Positions 9,166-17,654 are shown, counted from the first letter of the stretch. The stretch: 64,000 nucleotides of DNA from Natranaerovirga hydrolytica (GCF_004339095.1 NZ_SMGQ01000013.1:369205-433204), one strand, 5' to 3'. The notes: generated by a model not told the origin, from the letters alone. Numbers and translations are program-made.

Positions 9166-9672
9166 GTGGTGGAAGAAGAAAAAAAAGTTGAAGATATTGT
9201 AAAAATGATGACGGGACAACTGGATACGTCAGATATAATTAACGAAATTGTAAACAGCATTAATAAGATTACCAAAGAAAAGTTTTTAGATAACATTAAC
9301 TCAGTGGTATCAAGCTATAAAGAAAAAAGCATTCAACAATCCAACAAAGAAATCAATTTATTAAATGCAATGAAAGAGTTTGTACCTACTGAAAAAAAAC
9401 AAGAGATTGATAAATTCACCAATTTATTTAGTGAATATAAGGCACTGACGGGTATGATACAAGACTTTCAAAATGTTTCAATGAATACACAACAAAATCC
9501 AGAGGATAAAGGAAAAGTAAATAACAAAGAAATAATGAAGACAGAATTAATAGAAGAAGAAAATACAATTTATGAAATAGACAAAGAATGTCAAGGAAGA
9601 GTGAACACAACAAATAATGGAACGGGAAGTATGCTTCCTTTATTACTTATTTTATTTTTAGGTATCAAATAA
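9166..9672 (+). CDS. Helical protein with hydrophobic C-terminal tail, unknown function
   Basis: 168 aa from GTG 9166 (a second GTG follows at 9169; GGAG at 9157-9160 could serve either). Charged and mostly helical. A central stretch, FVPTEKKQEIDKFTNLF, resembles the Pro-Glu-Lys-Asp module of the two minus-strand genes before it. The last 15 residues (GSMLPLLLILFLGIK) form a hydrophobic tail that could insert in a membrane or pack in a coat layer. The protein of 11592-11798 ends in a similar way. No known family recognised. Confidence 0.65.
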   Translation: MVEEEKKVEDIVKMMTGQLDTSDIINEIVNSINKITKEKFLDNINSVVSSYKEKSIQQSNKEINLLNAMKEFVPTEKKQEIDKFTNLFSEYKALTGMIQDFQNVSMNTQQNPEDKGKVNNKEIMKTELIEEENTIYEIDKECQGRVNTTNNGTGSMLPLLLILFLGIK

Positions 9673-9696
9673 ACTATAAAAAACTTAGTAAAAGCT

Positions 9697-9723
9697 AAAA
9701 CCCCCAATAAAGGGGGTTTTTTT
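9697..9723. terminator. Bidirectional terminator
   Basis: ACCCCC AATAAA GGGGGT followed by seven T; the A-run on the other side gives a T-tract on the minus strand as well. Separates convergent genes 9166-9672 and 9731-9940. Confidence 0.85.
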
Positions 9724-9730
9724 AAGTAAA

Positions 9731-9940
9731 TTAGCAAATACCGAATCCAGATCCACCTAATCCACCAGAGAACATTAAGATAATGATTAGTATGAAAAAC
9801 ATTGAATTATCTCCTGTTGCTCCCCCAGTTCCGCCAAATAATCCTCCGCAGCCGCCAGTGTTAAATAATAATAAGAAAAAGAATAAGAAGATAATGTTGG
9901 AACCTCCAAAACCAAAACTTGTTGAACTTACGTCACTCAT
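9731..9940 (-). CDS. Two-helix hydrophobic glycine-rich miniprotein (paralogue of 11270-11443)
   Basis: 69 aa with GGAGG before the ATG. Architecture: short Ser/Gly-rich N terminus; hydrophobic helix NIIFLFFFLLLFN; a glycine-rich loop (TGGCGGLFGGTGG); a second hydrophobic helix SMFFILIIILMF; a Gly-rich end with Cys. The miniprotein at 11270-11443 has the same plan, with nearly identical cores (IFFLFFFLLMFNTGG and NSMFFVLIIIL). The style recalls YjcZ-type small sporulation proteins, but this one is longer and has two helices. The S8 peptidase starts divergently nearby. A spore-envelope role is inference. Confidence 0.75.
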   Translation of the reverse strand: MSDVSSTSFGFGGSNIIFLFFFLLLFNTGGCGGLFGGTGGATGDNSMFFILIIILMFSGGLGGSGFGIC

Positions 9941-9971
9941 GAATTCATTCCTCCAAAATTTGTTTTCAATT

Positions 9972-9999
9972 TATAATATGATAGTACGGCTTGTTTTGT
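9972..9999 (-). promoter_or_regulatory. Possible sigma-K-like promoter of the miniprotein at 9731-9940
   Basis: On the minus strand AC (9998-9999), 17 bp, then CATATTATA (9972-9980). This fits the sigma-K pattern AC-N16/17-CATAnnnTA and lies about 30 nt before the ATG. Short motifs arise by chance in AT-rich DNA, so support is modest. Confidence 0.35.
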
Positions 10000-10080
10000 T
10001 GACTATTATTTAAAAATAAATAAATAAAAATTAAGTTTGTAGAATAGGATAGTAATAAATAAATGAATAAGGTGAGTGTT

Positions 10081-11235
10081 ATGAGAAATATGAATACAGA
10101 GGAGCTCATTCAAGTAATTGTAAGTGGCACTGATTTTAATGACGAGGAAAAGCAAATAAAAAACATTGGAAAAGTAAAATACAAACTACCGATGATTAAT
10201 TCCTATGTAGTAGAAGTTCCAAAAAACAAAATTGGTCAATTAAGAAATATCAAAGGGATTAAAAAAGTAGAGCAAGATACACACATTACGGCACAAATGA
10301 ATTCAGCAAGAAAAGAAATTGGATGCCAATGGGCTTTGGATCAGGGCATTACAGGTAAAGGAATAGGTATAGCCGTTCTGGATACTGGAATATATCCACA
10401 TAAAGATTTTATAAGCAGAAGAAATAGAATTATTGCCTTTAAAGATTTTGTAAATGATTATAAAGATCCATATGATGATAACGGACACGGCACACATGTA
10501 GCTGGAATTGTGGGAGGGGATGGGTATAGTTCATCAGGAAAATATATGGGGGTGGCACCGGATTGTAACATTATTGGGGTGAAAGTATTAGATGAAAAAG
10601 GCGCAGGGCATATTTCAGACGTATTAGCTGGTTTACAATGGGTAATAGATAATAAAAATAGGTACAATATTAAGGTGGTTAATATATCAGTAGGCACAGA
10701 AGATAAAGATAAAGAAGGTGAAACATCTGCATTGGTTAGAGGTGTGAATGCGGCTTGGGATCATAATTTAGTAGTGGTGGTTGCAGCAGGGAATAATGGC
10801 CCCAAATCAATGTCTGTCACAACGCCTGGAATCAGCAGGAAAATTATTACGGTGGGTTCATCGGATGACAAAGAAACAGTGGATATATTTGGTGCGTATA
10901 TTAAGAATTATTCAGGAAGGGGTCCTACACAAGAATGTATTAAAAAGCCAGATGTTATAGCACCAGGTTCTAATATTGTTTCTTGTAACTCAGATGTGAA
11001 ATACAGACCCAATGACAATCAATATGTAAAAGATGTTGGATATACAACTAAGAGCGGTACATCAATGGCGACACCCATTATAGCAGGTGCCGTTGTGCTT
11101 TTGCAATCGGTTGATAGAAATATTAACAATAAAGAAGTTAAGCTTAAATTGAAGAATTCTTCAGAAGATGCAGGATTTATACAAGAACATCAAGGCTGGG
11201 GAATGATTAATATTAAAAAATTTCTTGAAAGTTAA
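10081..11235 (+). CDS. S8 family (subtilisin-like) serine peptidase without signal peptide
   Basis: 384 aa from ATG 10081, chosen because AAGGTG sits 7 nt upstream; an in-frame ATG at 10063 has a weaker site. Catalytic triad: Asp101 in VLDTGIYPH, His136 in NGHGTHVAG, Ser328 in SGTSMATP, with the oxyanion Asn in AAGNNG (about 238). Residues 1-75 look like a short inhibitor-type propeptide (KLPMINSYVVEV). There is no signal peptide, so it is probably cytoplasmic or acts in the forespore or mother cell. It lies between two paralogous hydrophobic miniprotein genes. Whether it processes them is an open inference; general intracellular proteolysis is the alternative. Confidence 0.9.
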   Translation: MRNMNTEELIQVIVSGTDFNDEEKQIKNIGKVKYKLPMINSYVVEVPKNKIGQLRNIKGIKKVEQDTHITAQMNSARKEIGCQWALDQGITGKGIGIAVLDTGIYPHKDFISRRNRIIAFKDFVNDYKDPYDDNGHGTHVAGIVGGDGYSSSGKYMGVAPDCNIIGVKVLDEKGAGHISDVLAGLQWVIDNKNRYNIKVVNISVGTEDKDKEGETSALVRGVNAAWDHNLVVVVAAGNNGPKSMSVTTPGISRKIITVGSSDDKETVDIFGAYIKNYSGRGPTQECIKKPDVIAPGSNIVSCNSDVKYRPNDNQYVKDVGYTTKSGTSMATPIIAGAVVLLQSVDRNINNKEVKLKLKNSSEDAGFIQEHQGWGMINIKKFLES

Positions 11236-11261
11236 GGGCTTAGTTCATAACGACTAAGCCC
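11236..11261 (+). terminator. Hairpin after the S8 peptidase
   Basis: GGGCTTAGT (11236-11244) pairs with ACTAAGCCC (11253-11261), starting right at the stop codon. The following T-tract is poor, so efficiency is uncertain. Confidence 0.55.
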
Positions 11262-11269
11262 TTAAATGG

Positions 11270-11443
11270 TTAAAAACCTATGCTACTAAACACAATAAGA
11301 ATTATTATTAAAACAAAAAACATACTGTTTTCTGCTAAAGCGTCTCCTTTTCCAAACATTCCGCCACCAGTATTAAACATTAATAAAAAGAAAAATAAAA
11401 AGAAAATATTTTGATTACCATAACCACCTACTGCACCAGCCAT
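11270..11443 (-). CDS. Two-helix hydrophobic miniprotein (paralogue of 9731-9940)
   Basis: 57 aa from ATG 11443; AAAGGAGGT just upstream decides the start, and an in-frame ATG at 11461 overlaps that site. Short Gly-rich N terminus (MAGAVGGYGNQN), hydrophobic helix IFFLFFFLLMF, a Gly-containing loop with charged residues, then the helix SMFFVLIIILIVF. Helix sequences and the NTGGG turn match the miniprotein on the other side of the S8 peptidase. Probably inserts in a membrane as a helical hairpin, or belongs to a hydrophobic spore layer. Function unknown. Confidence 0.7.
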   Translation of the reverse strand: MAGAVGGYGNQNIFFLFFFLLMFNTGGGMFGKGDALAENSMFFVLIIILIVFSSIGF

Positions 11444-11591
11444 TTTTGGACCTCCTTTCAAAATTTAAATACTGTACTCATACTAATAAATGGGTTAAAG
11501 TTGGCAAATGGCAAAGCTAATAAGTGTTTGCCATTGTTCTTGAGTATAGTACATATTATGAAAGAGCAAATAAAAATGTGATATGAATCCA

Positions 11592-11798
11592 TTATTTTTC
11601 ATCAAATAATAATAAAAATAAAGTTAACATCATTAGACTTTCATTGTTAGGAGTATTATGTAAAGTATCCGTTTTTGGCAAAGGAGCTATTTTTTTTGAA
11701 AACCGTTGTGTATTTAATTTTTTTACTAAAGCGTCGTACCTTTTAAATTCAATAGGAATGTCGTTAAGTAAATAATATTCTTTTAGTTTTTCATTCAT
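11592..11798 (-). CDS. Small basic protein with hydrophobic C-terminal tail, unknown function
   Basis: 68 aa. The start was set at ATG 11798, preceded by AAAGGAGG. The N-terminal 45 residues are charged and lysine-rich (MNEKLKEYYLLNDIPIEF). The end is a short hydrophobic stretch, SLMMLTLFLLLFDEK, similar in style to the tail of 9166-9672. Same strand as, and about 150 nt upstream of, the miniprotein at 11270-11443, so the two may be co-transcribed. Not recognised as a known family. Confidence 0.6.
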   Translation of the reverse strand: MNEKLKEYYLLNDIPIEFKRYDALVKKLNTQRFSKKIAPLPKTDTLHNTPNNESLMMLTLFLLLFDEK

Positions 11799-12111
11799 TG
11801 GCCTGCCTCCTTTAATAAAAATATATTCATACAAGCTTGAAAAAATACAAAAAAAGTATGAAACATAAAACTTTATCAATAAAGATAAAATGATTTGTAA
11901 CAATAGTCACAAGGCGCGTCAAAAAAATAAAAAATGTGCATAACTATGTGGATTATGTGGAAAAAATGAAAAAAATAAAAAACAATAGACAACAGACCAA
12001 TAATTATCTAATAATAATACAATATTAGACAAAAAAACAAAAGAGTACTCAAAGTTATTGGTTTGAGATAGAAAAAAAGATACAGCAGTACCACTTTGTT
12101 TTATTGTTTGG

Positions 12112-12140
12112 TTGACAAAAAAGGTATAATTGTATACAAT
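12112..12140 (+). promoter_or_regulatory. Sigma-A promoter of the citrate synthase-aconitase-IDH operon
   Basis: TTGACA (12112-12117), 17 bp spacer, TACAAT (12135-12140): a near-consensus promoter about 100 nt before the ATG. Confidence 0.8.
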
Positions 12141-12182
12141 AATACCACTAAAGTATAATTATAAATTAAAATGAATATAAAT

Positions 12183-12202
12183 GTGGCTTAGCCACTTTTC
12201 TT
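12183..12202 (+). promoter_or_regulatory. Small leader hairpin, possible attenuator
   Basis: GTGGC (12183-12187), loop TTA, GCCAC (12191-12195), then TTTTCTT. It lies between the promoter and the start codon and looks like a weak intrinsic terminator. No alternative structure was found. Confidence 0.35.
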
Positions 12203-12244
12203 ATGTTTATAGAAAGTAAAACAATAAAATATAAGGAGGACAAT

Positions 12245-13621
12245 ATGTTTGGATTTAGCGAAAAAACAAATCTAATTGAGAGAAAAGAGACGGAATATCC
12301 GTTGCAAGATGTAAAAGAACCAAATTTATTTCGAAATTTATTTCCATATGACGAGCCACCAAAGATAGCTTTTAATCATAGGCTTGTTCCTATCAATATG
12401 CCGGACGAAATTTGGATAACAGATACAACCTTTCGAGACGGACAACAATCAAGAGAACCATATGAAATTAAACACATCCTTAAAATCTTTGATTATCTAA
12501 ACAAACTAAGTGGACCAAAAGGGATCGTTAAACAAAGCGAATTTTTCTTATACAGTAAAAAAGACCAAGATGCCGTATACAAGTGTTTAGAAAAAGGCTA
12601 TGAATTTCCAGAAGTAACCAGTTGGATTAGAGCCTCAACAAAAGATTTTTCATTAGTAAAAGGTGTTGGATTAAAAGAAACAGGTGTGTTAGTCAGTTGT
12701 TCAGATTATCACATTTTTTACAAATTAAAAATGACAAGAAAACAAGCTTTAGAACATTATTTATCAATAATTAAAGAATGTATAGACGCAGGAATTAAAC
12801 CGCGATGTCATTTAGAAGATATTACAAGGGCCGATTTTTATGGTTTTGTCGTTCCTTTTGTAAGAGAATTAATGAAGCTGATGGAAGAAACAGGTTTCCC
12901 TATAAAAATTAGAGCTTGTGATACAATGGGTTATGGTATTAGTATACCAGGAACTGCTCTTCCAAGAAGTGTACCCGGTATTATATATGGGTTAAATCAC
13001 CATGCAAGAGTGCCATCGGAATTAATTGAATGGCATGGACATAATGACTTTTATCGAGCGGTACAAAATTCTTCAACAGCTTGGTTATACGGTAGTTCTT
13101 CTGTAAACTGTTCTTTATTTGGTATAGGTGAAAGAACAGGTAATACGCCTTTAGAAGCAATGGTATTTGAATATGCCCAATTTAGAGGTACATTAGACGG
13201 TATGGACCCAACAGTGATTACGGAAATAGCAGATTACTATGAAAAAGAAATCGGCTACACAATTCCTCCAAGAACACCATTTGTGGGAAAAGAATTTAAT
13301 GTAACGCGCGCAGGCATTCATGCAGATGGCATATTAAAAAATGAAGAAATTTACAATATATTTGATACCAATTTATTATTAAACAGACCAGTAAAAGTAT
13401 CCATCACCAACACATCAGGCATATCAGGCATTGCTCATTGGATTAATGATTACTTTGGGTTAAAAGAAGATCAAGCAGTTGATAAAAAACATCCTTTAGT
13501 AATCAAAGTAAAAGAATGGGTAGACCAAGAATATGAAGGTGGTCGTGTAACAGCAATTGGCGATAAAGAATTAGAGAAAATTGTAGTAGAATATAGCAGA
13601 AAAGTGGGTTTCAATCTTTAA
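12245..13621 (+). CDS. (Re)-citrate synthase (homocitrate/isopropylmalate synthase-like)
   Basis: 458 aa. An HMGL-like TIM barrel of the DRE-TIM superfamily: ITDTTFRDGQQSREP gives the metal-binding Asp and the Arg. EWHGHNDFY carries the metal-binding His pair, and GIGERTGNTPLEAMV is the conserved barrel-end motif. It is not the usual GltA fold. (Re)-citrate synthases described in Clostridium kluyveri and other anaerobes are of this family, and the gene is followed at once by aconitase and isocitrate dehydrogenase, which argues for citrate rather than homocitrate or isopropylmalate. Start at ATG 12245 after AAGGAGG; an in-frame ATG at 12203 lacks a site. nifV in this window is a separate, shorter homologue. 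Confidence 0.85.
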   Translation: MFGFSEKTNLIERKETEYPLQDVKEPNLFRNLFPYDEPPKIAFNHRLVPINMPDEIWITDTTFRDGQQSREPYEIKHILKIFDYLNKLSGPKGIVKQSEFFLYSKKDQDAVYKCLEKGYEFPEVTSWIRASTKDFSLVKGVGLKETGVLVSCSDYHIFYKLKMTRKQALEHYLSIIKECIDAGIKPRCHLEDITRADFYGFVVPFVRELMKLMEETGFPIKIRACDTMGYGISIPGTALPRSVPGIIYGLNHHARVPSELIEWHGHNDFYRAVQNSSTAWLYGSSSVNCSLFGIGERTGNTPLEAMVFEYAQFRGTLDGMDPTVITEIADYYEKEIGYTIPPRTPFVGKEFNVTRAGIHADGILKNEEIYNIFDTNLLLNRPVKVSITNTSGISGIAHWINDYFGLKEDQAVDKKHPLVIKVKEWVDQEYEGGRVTAIGDKELEKIVVEYSRKVGFNL

Positions 13622-13676
13622 AAGATATGTTAAAATAGAATAGTTCAAAGGAATATTAAACTTAGGAGGTTAGACA

Positions 13677-15602
13677 ATGGGACTTAATTTAACACAAAAA
13701 ATTTTAAAAGACCATTTAGTTGAAGGAGAATTGAATGTAGGATCAGAAATAGGCATAAAAATTGATCAGACATTAACTCAAGATTCAACAGGAACAATGG
13801 CTTACTTACAATTAGAAGCTATGGAGATTGATCAGGTAAAAACAAAAAAATCTGTAGCATATATTGACCATAATATGTTACAACAAAGCTTTGAAAATGC
13901 AGATGACCACAAATATATTCAAACAGTAGCACATAAACACGGTGTGTATTTTTCAAAGCCAGGTAATGGTATCTGTCATCAAGTGCATTTAGAACGTTTT
14001 GGTGTGCCAGGAGAAACATTATTAGGATCAGATAGTCATACACCAACTAACGGTGGTATTGGTATGATTGCTATAGGTGCAGGTGGACTAGATGTTGCTG
14101 TAGCTATGGGGGGCGGAACATATTTTATTAATATGCCTAAAGTCGTTAATGTGCATTTAACAGGTCAATTAAAACCATTTGTAACAGCAAAAGATATTAT
14201 TCTTGAAGTTCTAAGACGATTAACTGTAAAAGGTGGCGTTGGTAGGGTCATTGAATACACTGGTGAAGGCATTCGTTCTTTAAGTGTGCCAGAACGTGCA
14301 ACCATTACAAATATGGGAGCAGAACTTGGGGCAACAACATCTATTTTTCCAAGTGATGACATTACAAAAGAATTTTTAAAAGCTCAAGATAGAGAAAGTG
14401 ATTGGAAAGAATTGCTTCCAGATACAGATGCAACTTATGATGAAGTGGTTGAAATCAATTTAGATGAATTAGAACCATTAGTAGCATTGCCACATAGTCC
14501 AGATGCAGTTGAGAAAGTTTCAGAAGTAGCAGGAATTAAAGTGGATCAAGTGGCTATTGGTAGCTGTACAAACAGTTCATATATGGATTTAATGAAAGTA
14601 GCAAAAATATTAAAAGGAAAAACAGTGCACAAAGATGTCAGTTTAGTTATTGCACCAGGCTCTAAGCAAGTATTAAATATGATTGCAGAAAATGGCGCAT
14701 TAGGGGATATTATTGCATCGGGTGCAAGAATATTAGAATCTGGTTGTGGCCCATGTATTGGTATGGGACAAGCACCAGCAAATAACGCTGTATCCTTAAG
14801 AACATTTAATAGGAACTTTAAAGGACGCTGTGGTACAACTTCAGCAGGGGTATACTTATTAAGTCCAGAAACGGCTGCAATTAGTGCCATAACTGGAGAG
14901 CTGACAGATCCAAGAGCAGTAGAAGGTAATATTGAAGTACCAATGCCAGAGCGTTTCTTAATCAATGATAATTTAATTGTAGACCCTTCAACAAATCCAG
15001 AAGAAGTGGAAGTTGTTAAAGGACCTAATATTAAGCCTTTCCCATTAAACGAAGCATTAAAAGAAACGGTAGAAGGAAAAGCTTTAATTAAAGTAGAAGA
15101 CAATATAACAACAGATCATATTATGCCTTCAAATGCTAGTTTATTACCTTATAGATCCAATATACCTCATTTAGCAAACTACTGTTTAACGCCTTGCGAT
15201 CCTGAATTCCCATCAAGAGCAAAAGAAAATAATGGTGGAATGGTTATTGGTGGAGATAATTATGGACAAGGTTCAAGTAGAGAGCATGCAGCTTTAGCAC
15301 CATTATACTTAGGCATTAAAGCTGTAATTGTAAAAAGTTTTGCAAGAATTCATAAAGCAAACTTAATTAACTCAGGTATATTACCATTAACATTTGTGAA
15401 TGTTGATGATTATGATAAAATTGATGTAGACGATGTATTAGAAATTGATAATGCAATTGACCAAGTTAAAAATGGAGAAGTCATCGTAACCAATAAAACA
15501 AAAAATGAAACATACACAACAAGCATTGATTTAACAGAAAAAGAAAAGAACATTATCTTAGTAGGTGGAAAAATTAATTTTATTAAAAAGCAAAATGCTT
15601 AA
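13677..15602 (+). CDS. acn: Aconitate hydratase
   Basis: 641 aa, the short monomeric form common in anaerobes. Isomerises citrate to isocitrate using a [4Fe-4S] cluster. Cluster cysteines lie in GSCTNSSYMDL and SGCGPCIGMG. Other aconitase motifs include LLGSDSHTPTNGG, DNITTDHIMPS and YGQGSSREHAAL of the swivelling domain. AGGAGG precedes the ATG. 55 nt after the citrate synthase and 24 nt before isocitrate dehydrogenase, so operonic. Oxygen sensitivity of the cluster fits an anaerobic life. Confidence 0.95.
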   Translation: MGLNLTQKILKDHLVEGELNVGSEIGIKIDQTLTQDSTGTMAYLQLEAMEIDQVKTKKSVAYIDHNMLQQSFENADDHKYIQTVAHKHGVYFSKPGNGICHQVHLERFGVPGETLLGSDSHTPTNGGIGMIAIGAGGLDVAVAMGGGTYFINMPKVVNVHLTGQLKPFVTAKDIILEVLRRLTVKGGVGRVIEYTGEGIRSLSVPERATITNMGAELGATTSIFPSDDITKEFLKAQDRESDWKELLPDTDATYDEVVEINLDELEPLVALPHSPDAVEKVSEVAGIKVDQVAIGSCTNSSYMDLMKVAKILKGKTVHKDVSLVIAPGSKQVLNMIAENGALGDIIASGARILESGCGPCIGMGQAPANNAVSLRTFNRNFKGRCGTTSAGVYLLSPETAAISAITGELTDPRAVEGNIEVPMPERFLINDNLIVDPSTNPEEVEVVKGPNIKPFPLNEALKETVEGKALIKVEDNITTDHIMPSNASLLPYRSNIPHLANYCLTPCDPEFPSRAKENNGGMVIGGDNYGQGSSREHAALAPLYLGIKAVIVKSFARIHKANLINSGILPLTFVNVDDYDKIDVDDVLEIDNAIDQVKNGEVIVTNKTKNETYTTSIDLTEKEKNIILVGGKINFIKKQNA

Positions 15603-15626
15603 TTATAAAAACTAAGGAGGATTATA

Positions 15627-16772
15627 ATGGAACATTTAAAACAATTTGAAGCAATTATTAAGCAACAACTTGAAAGAGTAGAAAGAATAAAAAAACAAGA
15701 TGACTTTATTGATTATGGAAGTTTAGATACGATTATTATTGGTGTAGTAGGTGGAGATGGAATTGGTCCAGCCATTACAAACCAAGCAAAAAGAATTCTT
15801 GAATTTTTATTAAAAGATGATGTGGATTCTGGGAAAGTAGAATTTAGAGTTATTGAAGGGTGTACCATTGAAAAAAGAGCAGAAGTTGGAAAAGCAATTC
15901 CAGACGATGTATTAGAAGAACTTAAAAAATGTCATGTTATATTAAAAGGACCTACAACAACACCAAGAAAAGGTGATCCTTGGCCAAATGTTGAAAGTGC
16001 TAATGTTGCAATGAGAAAAGAGTTAGATTTATTTGCAAATATGCGTCCTGTAAAAGTACCAGAAGAAGGTATTGATTGGACTTTCTTTAGAGAGAATACT
16101 GAAGATTTATATGCATTAGGAAGTCAAGGGATTAATGTAACAGAAGATTTAGCACTTGATTTTAAAGTTATTACGACACAAGGAACAAGACGTATTGCCA
16201 AAGCGGCTTTTGATTATGCTAAGAAAAATGGTAAGAAAAAAGTAACCGTTGTAACAAAAGCAAATGTTGTTAAAACAACAGATGGTAAATTCTTAGACGT
16301 ATGTAAAGAAGTTGCAAAAGATTATCCAGAAATCGAAATGGATGACTGGTATATTGATATTATGACTGCAAAATTAATTGATGAAAAAAGAAGAAAAGAT
16401 TTCCAAGTGTTGGTATTACCAAATCTTTACGGAGATATTTTAACAGATGAAGCTGCAGAATTCCAAGGTGGTGTAGGAACAGCTGGAAGTGCAAATATCG
16501 GTAAAAGATATGCAATGTTTGAAGCGATTCACGGTTCAGCGCCAAGAATGGTAGACGAAGGAAGAGATATTTATGCAGATCCTTCAAGTGTTATTAGAGC
16601 AGGTGCAATGATGCTAAGTCACTTAGGTTATCAAGAAGAAGCAGATAAACTATTCAAAGCATTAGAAATTTGTTCTCAAACTGAGAAAAAATTAGTGATG
16701 ACAGGACGCTCTACAGGTGCTACAAGTGAAGATTATTCAAATTACATTATGGGAACAATTGATAAATTGTAA
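15627..16772 (+). CDS. icd: Isocitrate dehydrogenase (isocitrate/isopropylmalate dehydrogenase family)
   Basis: 381 aa. GGDGIGPAI at the N terminus, a substrate-binding region with FRENTEDLYALG, LPNLYGDILTDEAAEFQGGVG with metal-binding aspartates, and EAIHGSAPRM near the cofactor site. Oxidative decarboxylation of isocitrate to 2-oxoglutarate is the family role. Position behind citrate synthase and aconitase separates it from isopropylmalate dehydrogenase. About 45 N-terminal residues precede the core. Whether it uses NAD or NADP cannot be decided by eye. AAGGAGG precedes the ATG. Confidence 0.9.
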   Translation: MEHLKQFEAIIKQQLERVERIKKQDDFIDYGSLDTIIIGVVGGDGIGPAITNQAKRILEFLLKDDVDSGKVEFRVIEGCTIEKRAEVGKAIPDDVLEELKKCHVILKGPTTTPRKGDPWPNVESANVAMRKELDLFANMRPVKVPEEGIDWTFFRENTEDLYALGSQGINVTEDLALDFKVITTQGTRRIAKAAFDYAKKNGKKKVTVVTKANVVKTTDGKFLDVCKEVAKDYPEIEMDDWYIDIMTAKLIDEKRRKDFQVLVLPNLYGDILTDEAAEFQGGVGTAGSANIGKRYAMFEAIHGSAPRMVDEGRDIYADPSSVIRAGAMMLSHLGYQEEADKLFKALEICSQTEKKLVMTGRSTGATSEDYSNYIMGTIDKL

Positions 16773-16792
16773 TAATTAAGGAGGCGCCTCTG

Positions 16793-17467
16793 TTGAGTGA
16801 CTATAAGGTCCAAGATGAAGTGACGGATAAGTATTCCTTAAGAGGAAGGGTTTTTCATCGGCTAAGAGAAGATATACTTGTAGGAAAATATAAAGAAAAC
16901 GAATCTTTAAAAGAAACCATTATTTCTAATGAATTAGGCGTTAGTAGAACGCCTGTACGTGAGGCGATTCGTCAATTGGAATTAGAAGGATTGGTTAATA
17001 TTATACCTAACAAGGGTGCCATCGTTACAGGTATAAATGAAAAAGACATTAAAGATATATATGCAATTCGATCATTATTAGAAGGTTTATGCGCTAGGTG
17101 GGCAGTAGATCATTTTACAGAAAAGAAAATCGAACAGATAGAAGAAATAATATATTTGTCTGAGTTTCATATTCGCAAAGGACATTTTGAACATGTATAT
17201 GAATTAGACAACAAATTTCATGAAGCACTATATGATGCATCTAATAGCAAGACATTAAAACACCTGCTATCTGACTTTCATTATTATGTTCAAAAAGTAA
17301 GAAAAGAATCTTTGTCTACTAACAAACGTGCGCTTAAGTCAATAGAAGAGCATAAAGCAATTCTTGAAGCCATTAAAAATAAAGATGGTGACAAAGCAGA
17401 ATATTTAGCAAACCTTCATATAAAAAATACTTCAAAAAATGTAATCGATAATTATTTAGATCAATAA
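16793..17467 (+). CDS. GntR-family transcriptional regulator, FCD (FadR-like) subfamily
   Basis: 224 aa from a TTG start; AAGGAGG lies upstream. The N-terminal winged helix has the GntR pattern (LREDILVGKY, ELGVSRTPVREAIRQLELEGLV). The C-terminal all-helical FCD domain has metal-binding type His/Asp residues (LDNKFHEALYDASNS, EEHKAILEAI). FCD regulators usually sense small organic acids. As the last gene of the citrate synthase operon, 20 nt after icd, it may control this operon in response to citrate or a related acid; the ligand is inference. Confidence 0.88.
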   Translation: MSDYKVQDEVTDKYSLRGRVFHRLREDILVGKYKENESLKETIISNELGVSRTPVREAIRQLELEGLVNIIPNKGAIVTGINEKDIKDIYAIRSLLEGLCARWAVDHFTEKKIEQIEEIIYLSEFHIRKGHFEHVYELDNKFHEALYDASNSKTLKHLLSDFHYYVQKVRKESLSTNKRALKSIEEHKAILEAIKNKDGDKAEYLANLHIKNTSKNVIDNYLDQ

Positions 17468-17470
17468 AAG

Positions 17471-17507
17471 AAGTTGTCTCAGGTTAGCCTGGGATAACTT
17501 TTTTTAT
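17471..17507 (+). terminator. Terminator of the citrate synthase operon
   Basis: AAGTTGTCTCAGG, loop TTAG, CCTGGGATAACTT followed by a T-run: a stable stem beginning right after the gntR stop. Confidence 0.88.
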
Positions 17508-17654
17508 TTGTATCACGAGGATTATGATGACCATTATAAAGTATTCTAAAATAGTCATCATTTGGATATATATGACTATATGCACTTATAAATAAAAGTT
17601 ATATAATGAAAAAATGATAAAAAATAATATAATGAGATTAAGGAGGAGTAAACC

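Larger units (their letters stand above)
11799..12244. other. Intergenic region before the citrate synthase operon
   Basis: 446 bp, extremely AT-rich, with long A runs. It contains the promoter and a small leader hairpin listed separately. No gene was recognised. Confidence 0.6.

Noticed and set aside
12245..13621. Second homocitrate or isopropylmalate synthase
   Set aside because: Family resemblance alone would allow it, but the chain is longer than NifV/LeuA-type cores and sits directly before aconitase and isocitrate dehydrogenase, so (Re)-citrate synthase fits better.
14546..15103. 185-codon open frame on the minus strand
   Set aside because: Lies wholly inside the aconitase gene in antisense; no site or family resemblance.
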